IMG/VR virus record: IMGVR_UViG_3300027857_000050
Span: 1 to 28,618 of that record
DNA length: 28,618 nucleotides
Reading direction: 5' to 3' (one strand)
From: a virus
Shown: positions 18,301 through 24,703 of the stretch, one piece after another
Layout: each line of letters starts with the position of its first letter
Numbering within the stretch: position 1 is the first letter of the stretch
Made by a program: the position numbers and the translations under genes
Notes under the pieces: generated by a model
Database searches by the model: none
What the model saw: the letters and a program-made list of their open reading frames with translations, nothing else
What the model was told of the DNA's origin: nothing

Positions 18301-18467
18301 GCCGTCGCGCGCAACTGTCGCCGGAATACCAGCAACAGATGATTTCTGGCCCGAAAGGGATCAGTTCGGCACCGCTTGGTGGCCTGACCGGCGCATTCCT
18401 GCCAACGCAGCCTGTTCCTGGGAATCCTGGCGGTAATGCACTGATGGGCCTCACGACCACCCAGTGA
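15342..18467 (+). CDS. Ejection protein with N-terminal lambda-R-type lysozyme domain and ParB-like domain
   Basis: 1041 residues from ATG 15342, which overlaps the previous stop (TGATG); a TTG three bases earlier is unlikely. Residues about 45-200 match the lambda endolysin type of lytic transglycosylase (GH104). The pattern is ILDHIKGPESGGRYNVIYGG with probable catalytic E61, then a HPR motif, KTSSAAGAYQFLGSTWDMV and SQDINAAELA. Residues about 205-310 contain ALPLEKPFTTPSGRSLMQSF and DGRHRALLAQQEGLKEIPVA, a ParB-like pattern found in polyvalent phage proteins. Residues about 387-475 are Gly/Ala hydrophobic and could enter membranes. The C-terminus (LLDRFRDARRVMAKSYDAES, later RGRPLSGALEEIAD) is typical of ejection proteins. 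It probably opens the cell wall during DNA entry. Confidence 0.82.
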   Translation: MADYDPDLLQTERPTDTPIVKVRPRRAGPRADNNSSNKDDDYDPSISKPMREILDHIKGPESGGRYNVIYGGQTFDPEKGHPRIAVPIKSGPNAGKTSSAAGAYQFLGSTWDMVSAKTGRKDMSKTSQDINAAELARDTYKEQTGRDLEKDWASGNPALKAGINRALGSQWESLAAGPRVGKLGRADSDYSGPGFGFSDYAMKEHQGRPGTDIHWMAPEDYLDLALPLEKPFTTPSGRSLMQSFKRGEPIESIPTLDVHYDGEKATVTDQDGRHRALLAQQEGLKEIPVAVRRTGDGEPKEITGLAGNKRPLDLPPRQARQADPEEQKTPIGVLRDAIMPRAEAAEVPAWAQDDAHQAQQQVPAWAQEEPPAGGGNETAKPQQGLLGKVGGAVADAALDATVPGLGLVAPHAGSALINPNNAAAAARGLAPYAAGAGVGAGIGAMAGGVGAIPGAIAGAGAVGLDQLATGLMGMKGPQDATNALLDQLGVRPSATPEQRVVEQMASGAGNAFTGAAAAKLLATTMKTPASKVAANWLMNKGGSVNDTVRQVAGSLAENPAMQTTAGAFSGGAAQLAAEAGLSKPLQMLVGFAAGLLPGGKGLSGNWRRINASPEAKKAIEAGFAIPPAEAETGHIGSMNPTNVLAAEGGKIKTQQLASAQNQIVVNRKVATDLGLPPDTPMFPEAYKQVRAREGQVYREVENAVPEVTLANDPIFKETVLEIGKPSESTERLFPSTKEPPGIKELRAELLNNARAPTGDVMRYIADLRSRATAGFQAHGEGAAMAHRMAFAEREAANALEDAMERSVQNAPQYYREKLVAAQKARDDQYRERARQGLPLQGEMIERADAEVQNWSDKLARTNAKNQGNQTLLDRFRDARRVMAKSYDAESVTNPSNGYVSATGLGRLKQRGRPLSGALEEIADAANNFRKSFQNPAAFGGVEPLSVLDLAFAAGNAAKAVAHGATGNVGGALAHALAAIPPFLRPFGRRAQLSPEYQQQMISGPKGISSAPLGGLTGAFLPTQPVPGNPGGNALMGLTTTQ

Positions 18468-18477
18468 GGAGAAGACG

Positions 18478-19461
18478 GTGAAAATTACTTGCGTGGTTTG
18501 CGGGTCTGAGAAGGAAACGACCCGGCGAACCGCAAAGTATTGCTCGCGGCGCTGCATGGGCCTTGGTCAGAAAGGACACCCGAAGCCGCACACCAAGGAA
18601 CACGAGGACCGCCGGGTCTCGGCTACCCGTGCTGCCAATGCGAAACGTGTCTACCTCAAGACCGGACCAAGGCCGGCTGGCGTAATCGAGAAAATGCACA
18701 CTGGCCGGACCGACTGGGTAAAGGCGAATCCGGACCGGGCACGGGCTTTGTCGGTCGCCAACCTGCCGAAAGACGTCGCCATGGAAAAGAACCCGAACTG
18801 GCGCGGTGGTCGCACAAAGGTGGCGAAGGATTTCTACACCAGAAATTCCGGAAAGATGGTCAAATGGCGCAAGCAGGTTTTCAAGCGTGACGGCCACAAA
18901 TGCAAGGACTGCGGTTCACCCACCCGCCTTGAGTGCCACCACATTCTGCCGCTCGTGGTCAGCAAGGCATTCGCTTTTCATCGCGCGAATGGGGTGACCC
19001 TCTGCCGCGATTGTCACAAGAAGACCGACAGCTATGCCACGAAGGGGCGTGATTCCAGCGCGTTCAAACATGGTCGCGATCCAGGAAGCATTCACATACT
19101 GTTTATTCCGGAAGCGTGGCACGATTACGACACAGTAGGTAATTGGCAGATCGGAACAGATGGTCAGTCCATTCTCATTTTGGTCACGAGGATGAAAAAC
19201 CCGATCTATCAACAAGCGGTCGCTCTACATGAACTCACTGAGGCGATGTTGTGTCTCGCCGCTGGCGTGACTCCAAAGGCGGTCGATGACTTCGACATGG
19301 GGGAAGGAAAAGACCTGGACGAACCTGGTTTTGATCCCCGCGCTCCCTATCATCGGCAGCATTGCTGGGCTGACGTGGTCGAACGAACGTTCATTGCCGC
19401 GGCCGGGCTCAGTTGGACCGCCTACGACCAATCGGTTGGGGATCACGGATGCGAGTGCTGA
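18478..19461 (+). CDS. HNH endonuclease fused to a zincin-like phage protein
   Basis: 327 residues from GTG 18478, preceded by GAGGAGAAG. Residues 5-26 form a zinc finger (C5, C8, C22, C26). Residues about 60-120 look like a homing-endonuclease DNA-binding linker (KNPNWRGG). Residues 133-185 are a full HNH domain: C142/C145, H154-H155, N171, C176/C179 and H180. From about residue 205 the sequence changes to a different protein (IHILFIPEAWHDYDTVGNWQ, then ALHELTEAML with H251-E-L-T-E255, then DPRAPYHRQH and WADVVERTFIAAAGLSW). I know that part as a separate small phage protein with an HExxE, peptidase-like helix. The join suggests an endonuclease landed at its start codon. The stop overlaps the next gene by 13 bases. 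Confidence 0.8.
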   Translation: MKITCVVCGSEKETTRRTAKYCSRRCMGLGQKGHPKPHTKEHEDRRVSATRAANAKRVYLKTGPRPAGVIEKMHTGRTDWVKANPDRARALSVANLPKDVAMEKNPNWRGGRTKVAKDFYTRNSGKMVKWRKQVFKRDGHKCKDCGSPTRLECHHILPLVVSKAFAFHRANGVTLCRDCHKKTDSYATKGRDSSAFKHGRDPGSIHILFIPEAWHDYDTVGNWQIGTDGQSILILVTRMKNPIYQQAVALHELTEAMLCLAAGVTPKAVDDFDMGEGKDLDEPGFDPRAPYHRQHCWADVVERTFIAAAGLSWTAYDQSVGDHGCEC

Positions 19462-20774
19462 TCATCGACACGGACCGGGTCGGTCTCGATTTCGCGATGC
19501 GGGCTGCCAACGCCGGCCACGAGGTCAAGCTGTTCCGCTACAGTGCAAAGCCGAACCGATACGCCACCGGTTTTGCGCCGCTGTTCACGCTGGTCTCTGA
19601 CTGGCGCGAGCACATGGGCTGGGCAAAGGAGGGGCTGGTCCTCCTGACCGCCAACAACCGCTACGTTTTCGAATTGGACCGCTACCGGGAGATGGGCTTT
19701 CGGAACATCTTTGCTCCGACCGTCATGTCAGCGCGGCTGGAGATCGAACGCTCGGCCGGTATGCAGGCGATGCAGGCGATCGGTCACCAGATCCCGCACT
19801 ACGAGACCTTCTCGTCATTGCCCGAGGCTCTGGCGTTCGCCCGCAAATCGGACCGCGCCTGGGTGCACAAGCCGATGGGCGACGAGGAAGACAAATCGCT
19901 CACCTACGTGAGCCACGATCCCGCCGATATGGTCGGCTGGCTTCAGCGGCAGATCAAGAAGGGGAAAAAGATCAAGGGCAAGGTCATGCTCCAGGAGAAG
20001 GTGGAGGCGCTCTGCGAACTGGGCGTGTCCGGCTGGATGGGACCTGAGGGCTTTCTGCCCGGCAAGTTCCAGGCCTGTGTGGAGCACAAGAAGCTGCACG
20101 ACGGCGAGATCGGTCCGGCGACCGGCGAGCAAGGCACCCTGACCCAGTATTACGACAAGGACAAACTGGCCGAGGAAATGCTTCTCCCACTGGAGCCGAT
20201 GCTCCGCGCGCTGGGCCACAGAGGCGATTTCGCTGTCGGTGCGATGATCGACACCAAGGGCAAGCCGCACTTCCTCGAATTCACGGCCCGTTGTGGATAT
20301 CCTTGTTGGTGGATTCAAAATGCGAGCCATCGCGGCGACCCTGTGCGGTGGATGAAAGATTTGCTGGACGGCAAAGATAGCCTGAAGGTCAGTTACGATC
20401 CGGCAATCGGCGTGGTGATGTCGCAGCCTCACTACCCCTATGAGACGGCAAGCGCCGATCAGGTCGAGGGCGTGCCCATTCGCGGGGTGGAAGACGTCAT
20501 GCCCGATGTGCATCTGGTCGAGGTCATGAAAGGCACCGGGCCGGTGATGGAAGGCGGCAAGGTGGTTGACAGGCCGGTGTTTGAGACGGCCGGCGAATAT
20601 GTCTGTGTGGCGACCGCTTTGGGAAAGACCATTGAGAAGGCCCGCAGCCGGGTTTACGCCGTGGTGGAGAAGATCAAATTTCCGGACCGGGTCTACCGCA
20701 CGGATATCGGGTGCAAGGTCATCCCGAAATTAAATGCTTTGCACAAGTTTGGATACGTGCCCGATTTGACATGA
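19449..20774 (+). CDS. PurD-like ATP-grasp ligase
   Basis: 441 residues from ATG 19449, since MRVLIIDTD is the proper first strand of the N-terminal domain and GGGG lies upstream; an earlier in-frame ATG at 19413 adds unrelated residues. The layout follows phosphoribosylamine-glycine ligase: an N-domain, an ATP-grasp region with WVHKPMGDEEDKS and VMLQEKVE, and a C-domain ending KARSRVYAVVEKIKFPDRVYRTDIG. The usual FNxRFGDPE magnesium-binding stretch reads FTARCGYPC (residues 278-286), so the conserved Asn is Thr. It may act on another amine or carboxylate than PurD does. An ATP-grasp enzyme among virion genes is unusual. Its stop is followed by leader element B. Confidence 0.78.
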   Translation: MRVLIIDTDRVGLDFAMRAANAGHEVKLFRYSAKPNRYATGFAPLFTLVSDWREHMGWAKEGLVLLTANNRYVFELDRYREMGFRNIFAPTVMSARLEIERSAGMQAMQAIGHQIPHYETFSSLPEALAFARKSDRAWVHKPMGDEEDKSLTYVSHDPADMVGWLQRQIKKGKKIKGKVMLQEKVEALCELGVSGWMGPEGFLPGKFQACVEHKKLHDGEIGPATGEQGTLTQYYDKDKLAEEMLLPLEPMLRALGHRGDFAVGAMIDTKGKPHFLEFTARCGYPCWWIQNASHRGDPVRWMKDLLDGKDSLKVSYDPAIGVVMSQPHYPYETASADQVEGVPIRGVEDVMPDVHLVEVMKGTGPVMEGGKVVDRPVFETAGEYVCVATALGKTIEKARSRVYAVVEKIKFPDRVYRTDIGCKVIPKLNALHKFGYVPDLT

Positions 20775-20864
20775 TTGCGTTTCGAGGGATTCGACCCCTA
20801 TAACGCCAGGGCCGAACCGTGACGGGTCTCCACGGGTGTAATCTTTGCGACACAAGGATGCACC
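20775..20864 (+). promoter_or_regulatory. Leader element B: probable promoter plus conserved hairpin
   Basis: TTGCGT (20775-20780) and TATAAC (20799-20804) with an 18-base spacer form a fair sigma70-type promoter. A start about seven bases on would place +1 at about 20811, the first base of the conserved block GCCGAACCG. The hairpin is CCGTG (20817-20821), loop ACGGGTCTC, CACGG (20831-20835). Element A has the same loop and a compensatory A-T pair. In both copies the preceding stop begins TGATTGC exactly 39 bases before GCCGAACC, and 29-31 bases separate the hairpin from the start codon. AAGGA at 20854-20858 is the ribosome site for ATG 20865. Confidence 0.68.
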
Positions 20865-21824
20865 ATGGCTGGCACGATGGTGTTGGCGCCGAGCCCGGTT
20901 CTTCAGTTCTTCGACAACAACGGCGCGTTGCTGGCCGGCGGCCTGTTGTTTTGCTATGCGGGCGGCACCACCACCAAGCAATCGGCGTTCACCGACAACA
21001 CCGGTAATACCGCTCTCCCAAATCCGATTGTCCTGAATTCACGCGGCGAGGTCGCACCGTCAGCGACGTCAGCATCCTGCGGTCTGTGGCTCGATCCATC
21101 CCTCGAATACAAGTTCGTGCTGGCCCCGGCGACTGCCGGCGACCCGCCGACCTCGCAGTTCTGGACGGTGGATCACATCGTCTCTCCCGAGGCGGCCATT
21201 CTTGCGGCGCTGCAACAGTATGAAGCGACCATCGGCGGTGTCCAGATCGGTGCCATGATGGCCTACGGTGGTGCGACCGCCCCAAACGGTTGGCTGCTCT
21301 GCTACGGCCAGGCGATCAGCCGCACCACCTACGCGCTTTTGTTCGCCAAGATCGGCATCGCCTATGGCTCGGGCGACGGCTCAACGACGTTCAACGTCCC
21401 TGACAAGCGCGGCCGTGTCTCGGTCGGCAAAGACAACATGGGCGGCAGTGCGGCCGGCCGGATCACCGCGGCGGTCTGCGGTCTCGATGGAACGGTGCTC
21501 GGTGGCTCAGGTGGCGGTCAGTTGGCGCAGGCCGACACGCTTTCCGCGAGTAGCACAGCAACGACCGTGGTCACCGATCCCGGCCACGCCCACAAGCTGA
21601 GCACGTTCGCGGTCAACCAGTTCACCGCACCCAGCTACAACCTAGGCACCAACAGTTCGGCGCCGGTCGATACCAATGCCGTCGGCATTCAATCGGCCTT
21701 CACCGGGATCACCGTCACCACGTCGGTTTCAACGACCGTGACATCATCGCTCACGGGCAGCACGCAAAACGTGCAGCCCAGTCAGATCGACAACTGGATT
21801 ATATTTACTGGAGTGGGAGCATGA
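20865..21824 (+). CDS. Tail fibre / tail collar domain protein
   Basis: 319 residues. The N-terminal 100 residues (LQFFDNNGALLAGGLLFCYA, then NPIVLNSRGEV) are the common fibre attachment region. Residues about 122-190 are a phage tail-collar domain: IGAMMAYGGATAPNGWLLCY, GQAISRTTYALLFAKIG, GDGSTTFNVPDKRGRVSVG. The C-terminus is a Thr/Ser-rich beta tip ending NVQPSQIDNWIIFTGVGA. It is preceded by a clear ribosome site and leader element B, so it probably starts its own transcript. It likely forms the second host-contact fibre of this phage. An antisense endonuclease gene begins three bases past its stop. Confidence 0.85.
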   Translation: MAGTMVLAPSPVLQFFDNNGALLAGGLLFCYAGGTTTKQSAFTDNTGNTALPNPIVLNSRGEVAPSATSASCGLWLDPSLEYKFVLAPATAGDPPTSQFWTVDHIVSPEAAILAALQQYEATIGGVQIGAMMAYGGATAPNGWLLCYGQAISRTTYALLFAKIGIAYGSGDGSTTFNVPDKRGRVSVGKDNMGGSAAGRITAAVCGLDGTVLGGSGGGQLAQADTLSASSTATTVVTDPGHAHKLSTFAVNQFTAPSYNLGTNSSAPVDTNAVGIQSAFTGITVTTSVSTTVTSSLTGSTQNVQPSQIDNWIIFTGVGA

Positions 21825-22402
21825 TCTTAGCTGCCATCCGTCCAGAACTCTCCGAAATGCTCTTTGGCCGCATCGCAGTAAGCCTTGTGCGCTTCCTCTT
21901 TGGTGGAATGGTAGCCGAGCCAAAGTTGTTTGCCGTTCACGGTGATTTGGGCAGTGTATTTTTTATCTCTTCTATGAAATGCCACCCCCTTGAGCCCCGA
22001 TTTGTTGTTAATATGAACGCTGCGGTTTTGCGTGTTTTCTCTTCGTGTCGCTTCCCGAAGGTTGTCCAGAGTGTTACCGGTCGGCTTACGGCTACGATGG
22101 TCGATTTCAAGAGGCTCTTTATCGGTTGTCAGTTTCCAGATGATCCGATGAACGAAAAACCGGCTCCCATTCAGGCCGACTTGCGACCGATCGTTTTTCA
22201 GTCGCCTTCCACATACCCGTCCGGGAAATCGGGCGTTCCAGGTTTTCCAGGCGGTTTCGGTCTGGAAATGGGTGACCGGTCTGTGCCGCCATGTAAGCGC
22301 GCCAGTTTCCGGGTCAAAGGCAAAGCATTCGCGCAGATAAGCCGTATCTGGCAGCGGTTTTGGTGCCATGAATTCCTCCCTGGGGAATTTTTTATCACGT
22401 TC
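21825..22402. mobile_element. Probable homing-endonuclease insertion at the 3' end of the collar gene
   Basis: This segment carries only an antisense HNH-AP2 gene and separates two otherwise adjacent rightward genes. The collar gene ends with codons for GVGA and stop (21810-21824). Just before the next gene, 22403-22417 reads GVGA and stop again, with every amino-acid codon differing only at its third base. The simplest reading is that the insertion carried a recoded copy of the collar 3' end while the original end stayed beside the downstream gene. The exact ends are uncertain, as no target duplication is obvious. Confidence 0.5.
21827..22369 (-). CDS. HNH homing endonuclease with AP2 domain
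   Basis: 180 residues, antisense to all neighbours. The start is ATG 22369, preceded on its own strand by GGGAGG at ideal spacing; longer in-frame starts lack this. Domain order: leader YLRECFAFDPETGALTWRHR, HNH core (RFFVHRIIWKLTT, then LEIDHRSRKPTGNTLDNLRE and ATRRENTQNRS), AP2 domain (LKGVAFHRRDKKYTAQITVN, then LGYHSTKEEAHKAYCDAA). The IDH...N..N.R core is intact, so it is probably active. The family acts as free-standing homing endonucleases in phages. It has the same leader-plus-AP2 layout as the core-less gene at 1170-1508. Confidence 0.88.
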   Translation of the reverse strand: MAPKPLPDTAYLRECFAFDPETGALTWRHRPVTHFQTETAWKTWNARFPGRVCGRRLKNDRSQVGLNGSRFFVHRIIWKLTTDKEPLEIDHRSRKPTGNTLDNLREATRRENTQNRSVHINNKSGLKGVAFHRRDKKYTAQITVNGKQLWLGYHSTKEEAHKAYCDAAKEHFGEFWTDGS

Positions 22403-22417
22403 GGGGTAGGCGCGTGA

Positions 22418-22777
22418 ATGGACGTCGATCCCGGAACCTCTTGGTGGCAGTGGGCAGGCGGCCTCGCGTTCGCCGTTTTGAGCGGTCTCTTTGCATTTAC
22501 GCACAAGCGCATTGGCGAAGTGGAAACCGAACTCAAGGATGATCACGTGCAAGAAATCACTGCCCTGAAGAACGAAATCTCACGAATGGAGCGCACGTTC
22601 AATCAGCTGTTCGCTGATGGCCAGCGTGATCGCAACGAGATGTGGCGCACGATCCGGGACAATCAGACAGCCCAGGAAGCGCAGCACGCTCAGAACCTGG
22701 AACGGCTCAACAAAATCCCGACCCGCGAAGAAATGATGCAACTCCTGCAACAGTTCATGGGCCGGACAACGCACTGA
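22418..22777 (+). CDS. Membrane-anchored coiled-coil protein of the lysis region
   Basis: 119 residues. One transmembrane segment near residues 9-28 (WWQWAGGLAFAVLSGLFAF) is followed by a long charged helix, probably coiled coil, to about residue 110 (ITALKNEISRMERTFNQLFA and onward). The layout of a short outside end, one membrane pass and a coiled coil resembles an i-spanin or a holin-associated protein. Its start directly follows the duplicated collar stop, so coupling to the collar gene was probably the original arrangement. It lies next to endolysin and holin-like genes. The lysis role is inferred from place and shape. Confidence 0.65.
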   Translation: MDVDPGTSWWQWAGGLAFAVLSGLFAFTHKRIGEVETELKDDHVQEITALKNEISRMERTFNQLFADGQRDRNEMWRTIRDNQTAQEAQHAQNLERLNKIPTREEMMQLLQQFMGRTTH

Positions 22778-22784
22778 GGCAACA

Positions 22785-23282
22785 ATGACACCCGAGGAAT
22801 TTTACACCAGGGTCCTGACGCCAGGGTTGAGCAAAATCGCTCGGTTTGCTCCGGAGATGCCACGCAATCGTGGCGTCGAAGTCCTGATGACGTCGATCGC
22901 CGGCACCGAAAGCGACTGGGCCGATCGTGTGCAGATCCCATCCGGGATGGCCCACGGGCTGTTCCAGATGCAGTTGAACACCATCGAAGAGATCATGGTG
23001 AACCCGGCTTCCAGGGCGATCTTCGAACTCGGCATGGACGACTTCGGCATCAATACCCGGACGGCCGAGCATCTGTTCGAAATCATTGCCCACCCGGCCG
23101 GCGATGTCATGGCGGTGTTCCTGGCCCGGCTTGACCTCTGGTGCAACCCGAACACGATCCCGTTCGCCGATGAGGAAGCTCTGTTGTTCGCCTATTACCG
23201 CGACACGTGGCGTCCGCTTAGAGCCGACGCCCGTCGTTTCTCGTGGGCCTACGGTCAGGCACTGAGCATCGTTCCCGCATGA
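22785..23282 (+). CDS. Lysozyme-like endolysin
   Basis: 165 residues. A lysozyme-type active-site pattern is visible: a helix ending MTSIAGTESDWADR with probable catalytic E42, then PSGMAHGLFQMQ at about 52-63. This matches a phage family I know in the form GLQESRF...GPAHGFWQFE. The C-terminus (WCNPNTIPFADEEALLFAYY, then WAYGQAL) fits the helical lobe of that family. There is no signal peptide, so export would depend on a holin. It overlaps the holin-like gene by four bases (ATGA). The exact bond cut is not determined. Confidence 0.72.
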   Translation: MTPEEFYTRVLTPGLSKIARFAPEMPRNRGVEVLMTSIAGTESDWADRVQIPSGMAHGLFQMQLNTIEEIMVNPASRAIFELGMDDFGINTRTAEHLFEIIAHPAGDVMAVFLARLDLWCNPNTIPFADEEALLFAYYRDTWRPLRADARRFSWAYGQALSIVPA

Positions 23283-23530
23283 ATCAGGCAACCACCCCGC
23301 AACTGGTCGTTTCGGTTGTCGCTCTGGGCATCTTTGCTGTCGCGCTCGTCGTCGCATGGTGGACCAAGAGCGAAAGCCTGAACCTGTTGCTGGGTGCGGC
23401 TTCGGCCAATGCAACCACGGTCGTGGCCTACTGGCTCGGCAGTTCAAGCGGCTCTCGCAGCAAAGACGCGACGATCCAGGCGCAGGCGACCATGCAATTC
23501 GCCCCGCGCATAGGAACACCCCCAAGGTGA
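23279..23530 (+). CDS. Holin-like protein
   Basis: 83 residues from ATG 23279, which overlaps the endolysin stop. Two transmembrane segments are visible: about 8-28 (QLVVSVVALGIFAVALVVAW) and about 33-51 (LNLLLGAASANATTVVAYWL). A hydrophilic, basic tail follows (GSSSGSRSKD). Size, two passes and the FTTVVNYWFGSSSGS-like end match small phage holins. It would form membrane lesions that release the neighbouring endolysin. Two-pass antiholins look alike, so the precise role is uncertain. Confidence 0.75.
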   Translation: MNQATTPQLVVSVVALGIFAVALVVAWWTKSESLNLLLGAASANATTVVAYWLGSSSGSRSKDATIQAQATMQFAPRIGTPPR

Positions 23531-23540
23531 GGAACTTCCC

Positions 23541-23996
23541 ATGAAACGACTTTTCGTATTCTTGTGCGCTCTGCTGATCGGGTGCGCCGCAATACCGGCT
23601 GCGGTGCTCATGGACGGCGACCTCGCGGTTACCGCACTGACCACCCTCCAGAACGATCTGAAGCTCCTGGGGGCTCCTGCGGCGGAGACCAACGCCGTCG
23701 CAGTGGCGACCACTGCGGTGCAGACCGGAGTGACCGACCTGAAAAAAGGCGCCAAGACGGCCGAGGACTTCGCGGCCTTGGTCAACGACCAGATATCGGT
23801 GGTTGCGCCGCCCTTGCTGACTGACTTCAAGGCCAACAACACGATCACGACCGGCGTGGTGCTGCTTCAGCAACTGGTCCTGGTGATCGCAGCCGAAGCG
23901 ACCACCAACCAATCGGCAGTGGCTCCGCCGCCAACGGCAAGGTCAGTCGATGTCCGTGCTGCATTGAAGGACTGGGTGATGAGGCACCACAAATGA
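23541..23996 (+). CDS. Putative lipoprotein of the lysis region
   Basis: 151 residues. The N-terminus is a lipoprotein signal: MKR, a hydrophobic stretch LFVFLCALLIG, then Cys15 in LIGC, a usable lipobox. The mature part is helical and Ala/Thr/Val-rich, with a hydrophobic stretch near 105-120 (TGVVLLQQLVLVIAAEA). An outer-membrane lipoprotein beside holin and endolysin genes fits an o-spanin, although it is longer than most and not obviously proline-rich. It overlaps the next gene (ATGA). Confidence 0.6.
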   Translation: MKRLFVFLCALLIGCAAIPAAVLMDGDLAVTALTTLQNDLKLLGAPAAETNAVAVATTAVQTGVTDLKKGAKTAEDFAALVNDQISVVAPPLLTDFKANNTITTGVVLLQQLVLVIAAEATTNQSAVAPPPTARSVDVRAALKDWVMRHHK

Positions 23997-24703
23997 GCCA
24001 GCAAATGAAACACCCCACCATTGCCTACGTCCGTGAGACCAATCTGCTCACGGATGCGCTGGTCGAAAGCTACGTGCTGGCCCAGCAAACCCAGATCACC
24101 CGCGATTTCGCGCCGATCTGGCATATCGACGCCAATTGCCTGTTCGTGAAGCCGGGCGGTCCGATCCCGGCCGGCGCATGGGTCGTTTACTTCCGGGACC
24201 ACTCGCCCGATCCCGGTGCTCTTGGCTTCCATGACGACCAAGGCAACCCGTTGGCCTATTGCTTCATTGCCGATGATCTCGCCGATGGCATGTCGTGGAC
24301 CGTGACCGCCAGCCACGAAACGCTGGAAATGCTGGTTGACCCGACCATCAACCTGACCAGGGACCGCACGCTCAACGGCACGACCTGGGAATATGCGGTG
24401 GAGGTCTGCGACGCACCCGAGGATGATTCCTTCGGGTATTGGATCACCGGCAAGGACGGTCGCCGGCATCTGATGTCGGCTTTCGTCACCCCGGACTGGT
24501 TCAGTGAGCACGGCAAAGCGCCGTATGCCTTCCCGACCTGGACGCCGGTCCATGCCCCGTTTGAACTGCTCCAGGGGGGCTACATCGGCCGCAGGGAAAC
24601 CAAGCCCCAACAGGGGCAATGGGATCAGGTGCTCGCCCAGCAAAGCCCCAGGACCCAGAAGAAGTGGTTTTCGCGGACCAAGCGGCGCTTCAATGAGCCC
24701 TGA
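23993..24703 (+). CDS. Zincin-like protein with HExxE motif
   Basis: 236 residues. The key motif is TASHETLEMLVDP, with H108, E109 and E112, inside a predicted helix. It is followed by an acidic, aromatic region (YAVEVCDAPEDDSFGYWI) and FVTPDWF. I know this as a phage and bacterial pattern (SHE.LEMLVDP) with the look of a metallopeptidase, but a classic third ligand is not certain. The C-terminus is basic (RTQKKWFSRTKRRF). It sits just after the lysis cassette, so it may act on the virion or the host envelope. A second protein with HELTE lies at 18478-19461. Confidence 0.6.
   Translation: MSQQMKHPTIAYVRETNLLTDALVESYVLAQQTQITRDFAPIWHIDANCLFVKPGGPIPAGAWVVYFRDHSPDPGALGFHDDQGNPLAYCFIADDLADGMSWTVTASHETLEMLVDPTINLTRDRTLNGTTWEYAVEVCDAPEDDSFGYWITGKDGRRHLMSAFVTPDWFSEHGKAPYAFPTWTPVHAPFELLQGGYIGRRETKPQQGQWDQVLAQQSPRTQKKWFSRTKRRFNEP

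Noticed and set aside
20781-20804. GGGATTCGACCCC as a tRNA T-arm
   Set aside because: The arm does not pair properly around a seven-base TTCGANN loop, and no acceptor, D or anticodon arms lie around it. Promoter and leader fit better.
21821-22417. A 198-codon rightward ORF after the collar gene
   Set aside because: Its protein is shapeless, and the opposite strand holds a textbook HNH-AP2 endonuclease with its own ribosome site. Only its last five codons (GVGA-stop) are of interest.
23541-23996. Firm o-spanin call for the lipoprotein
   Set aside because: Lipobox and location fit, but length and composition are not typical, so only a lipoprotein is claimed.
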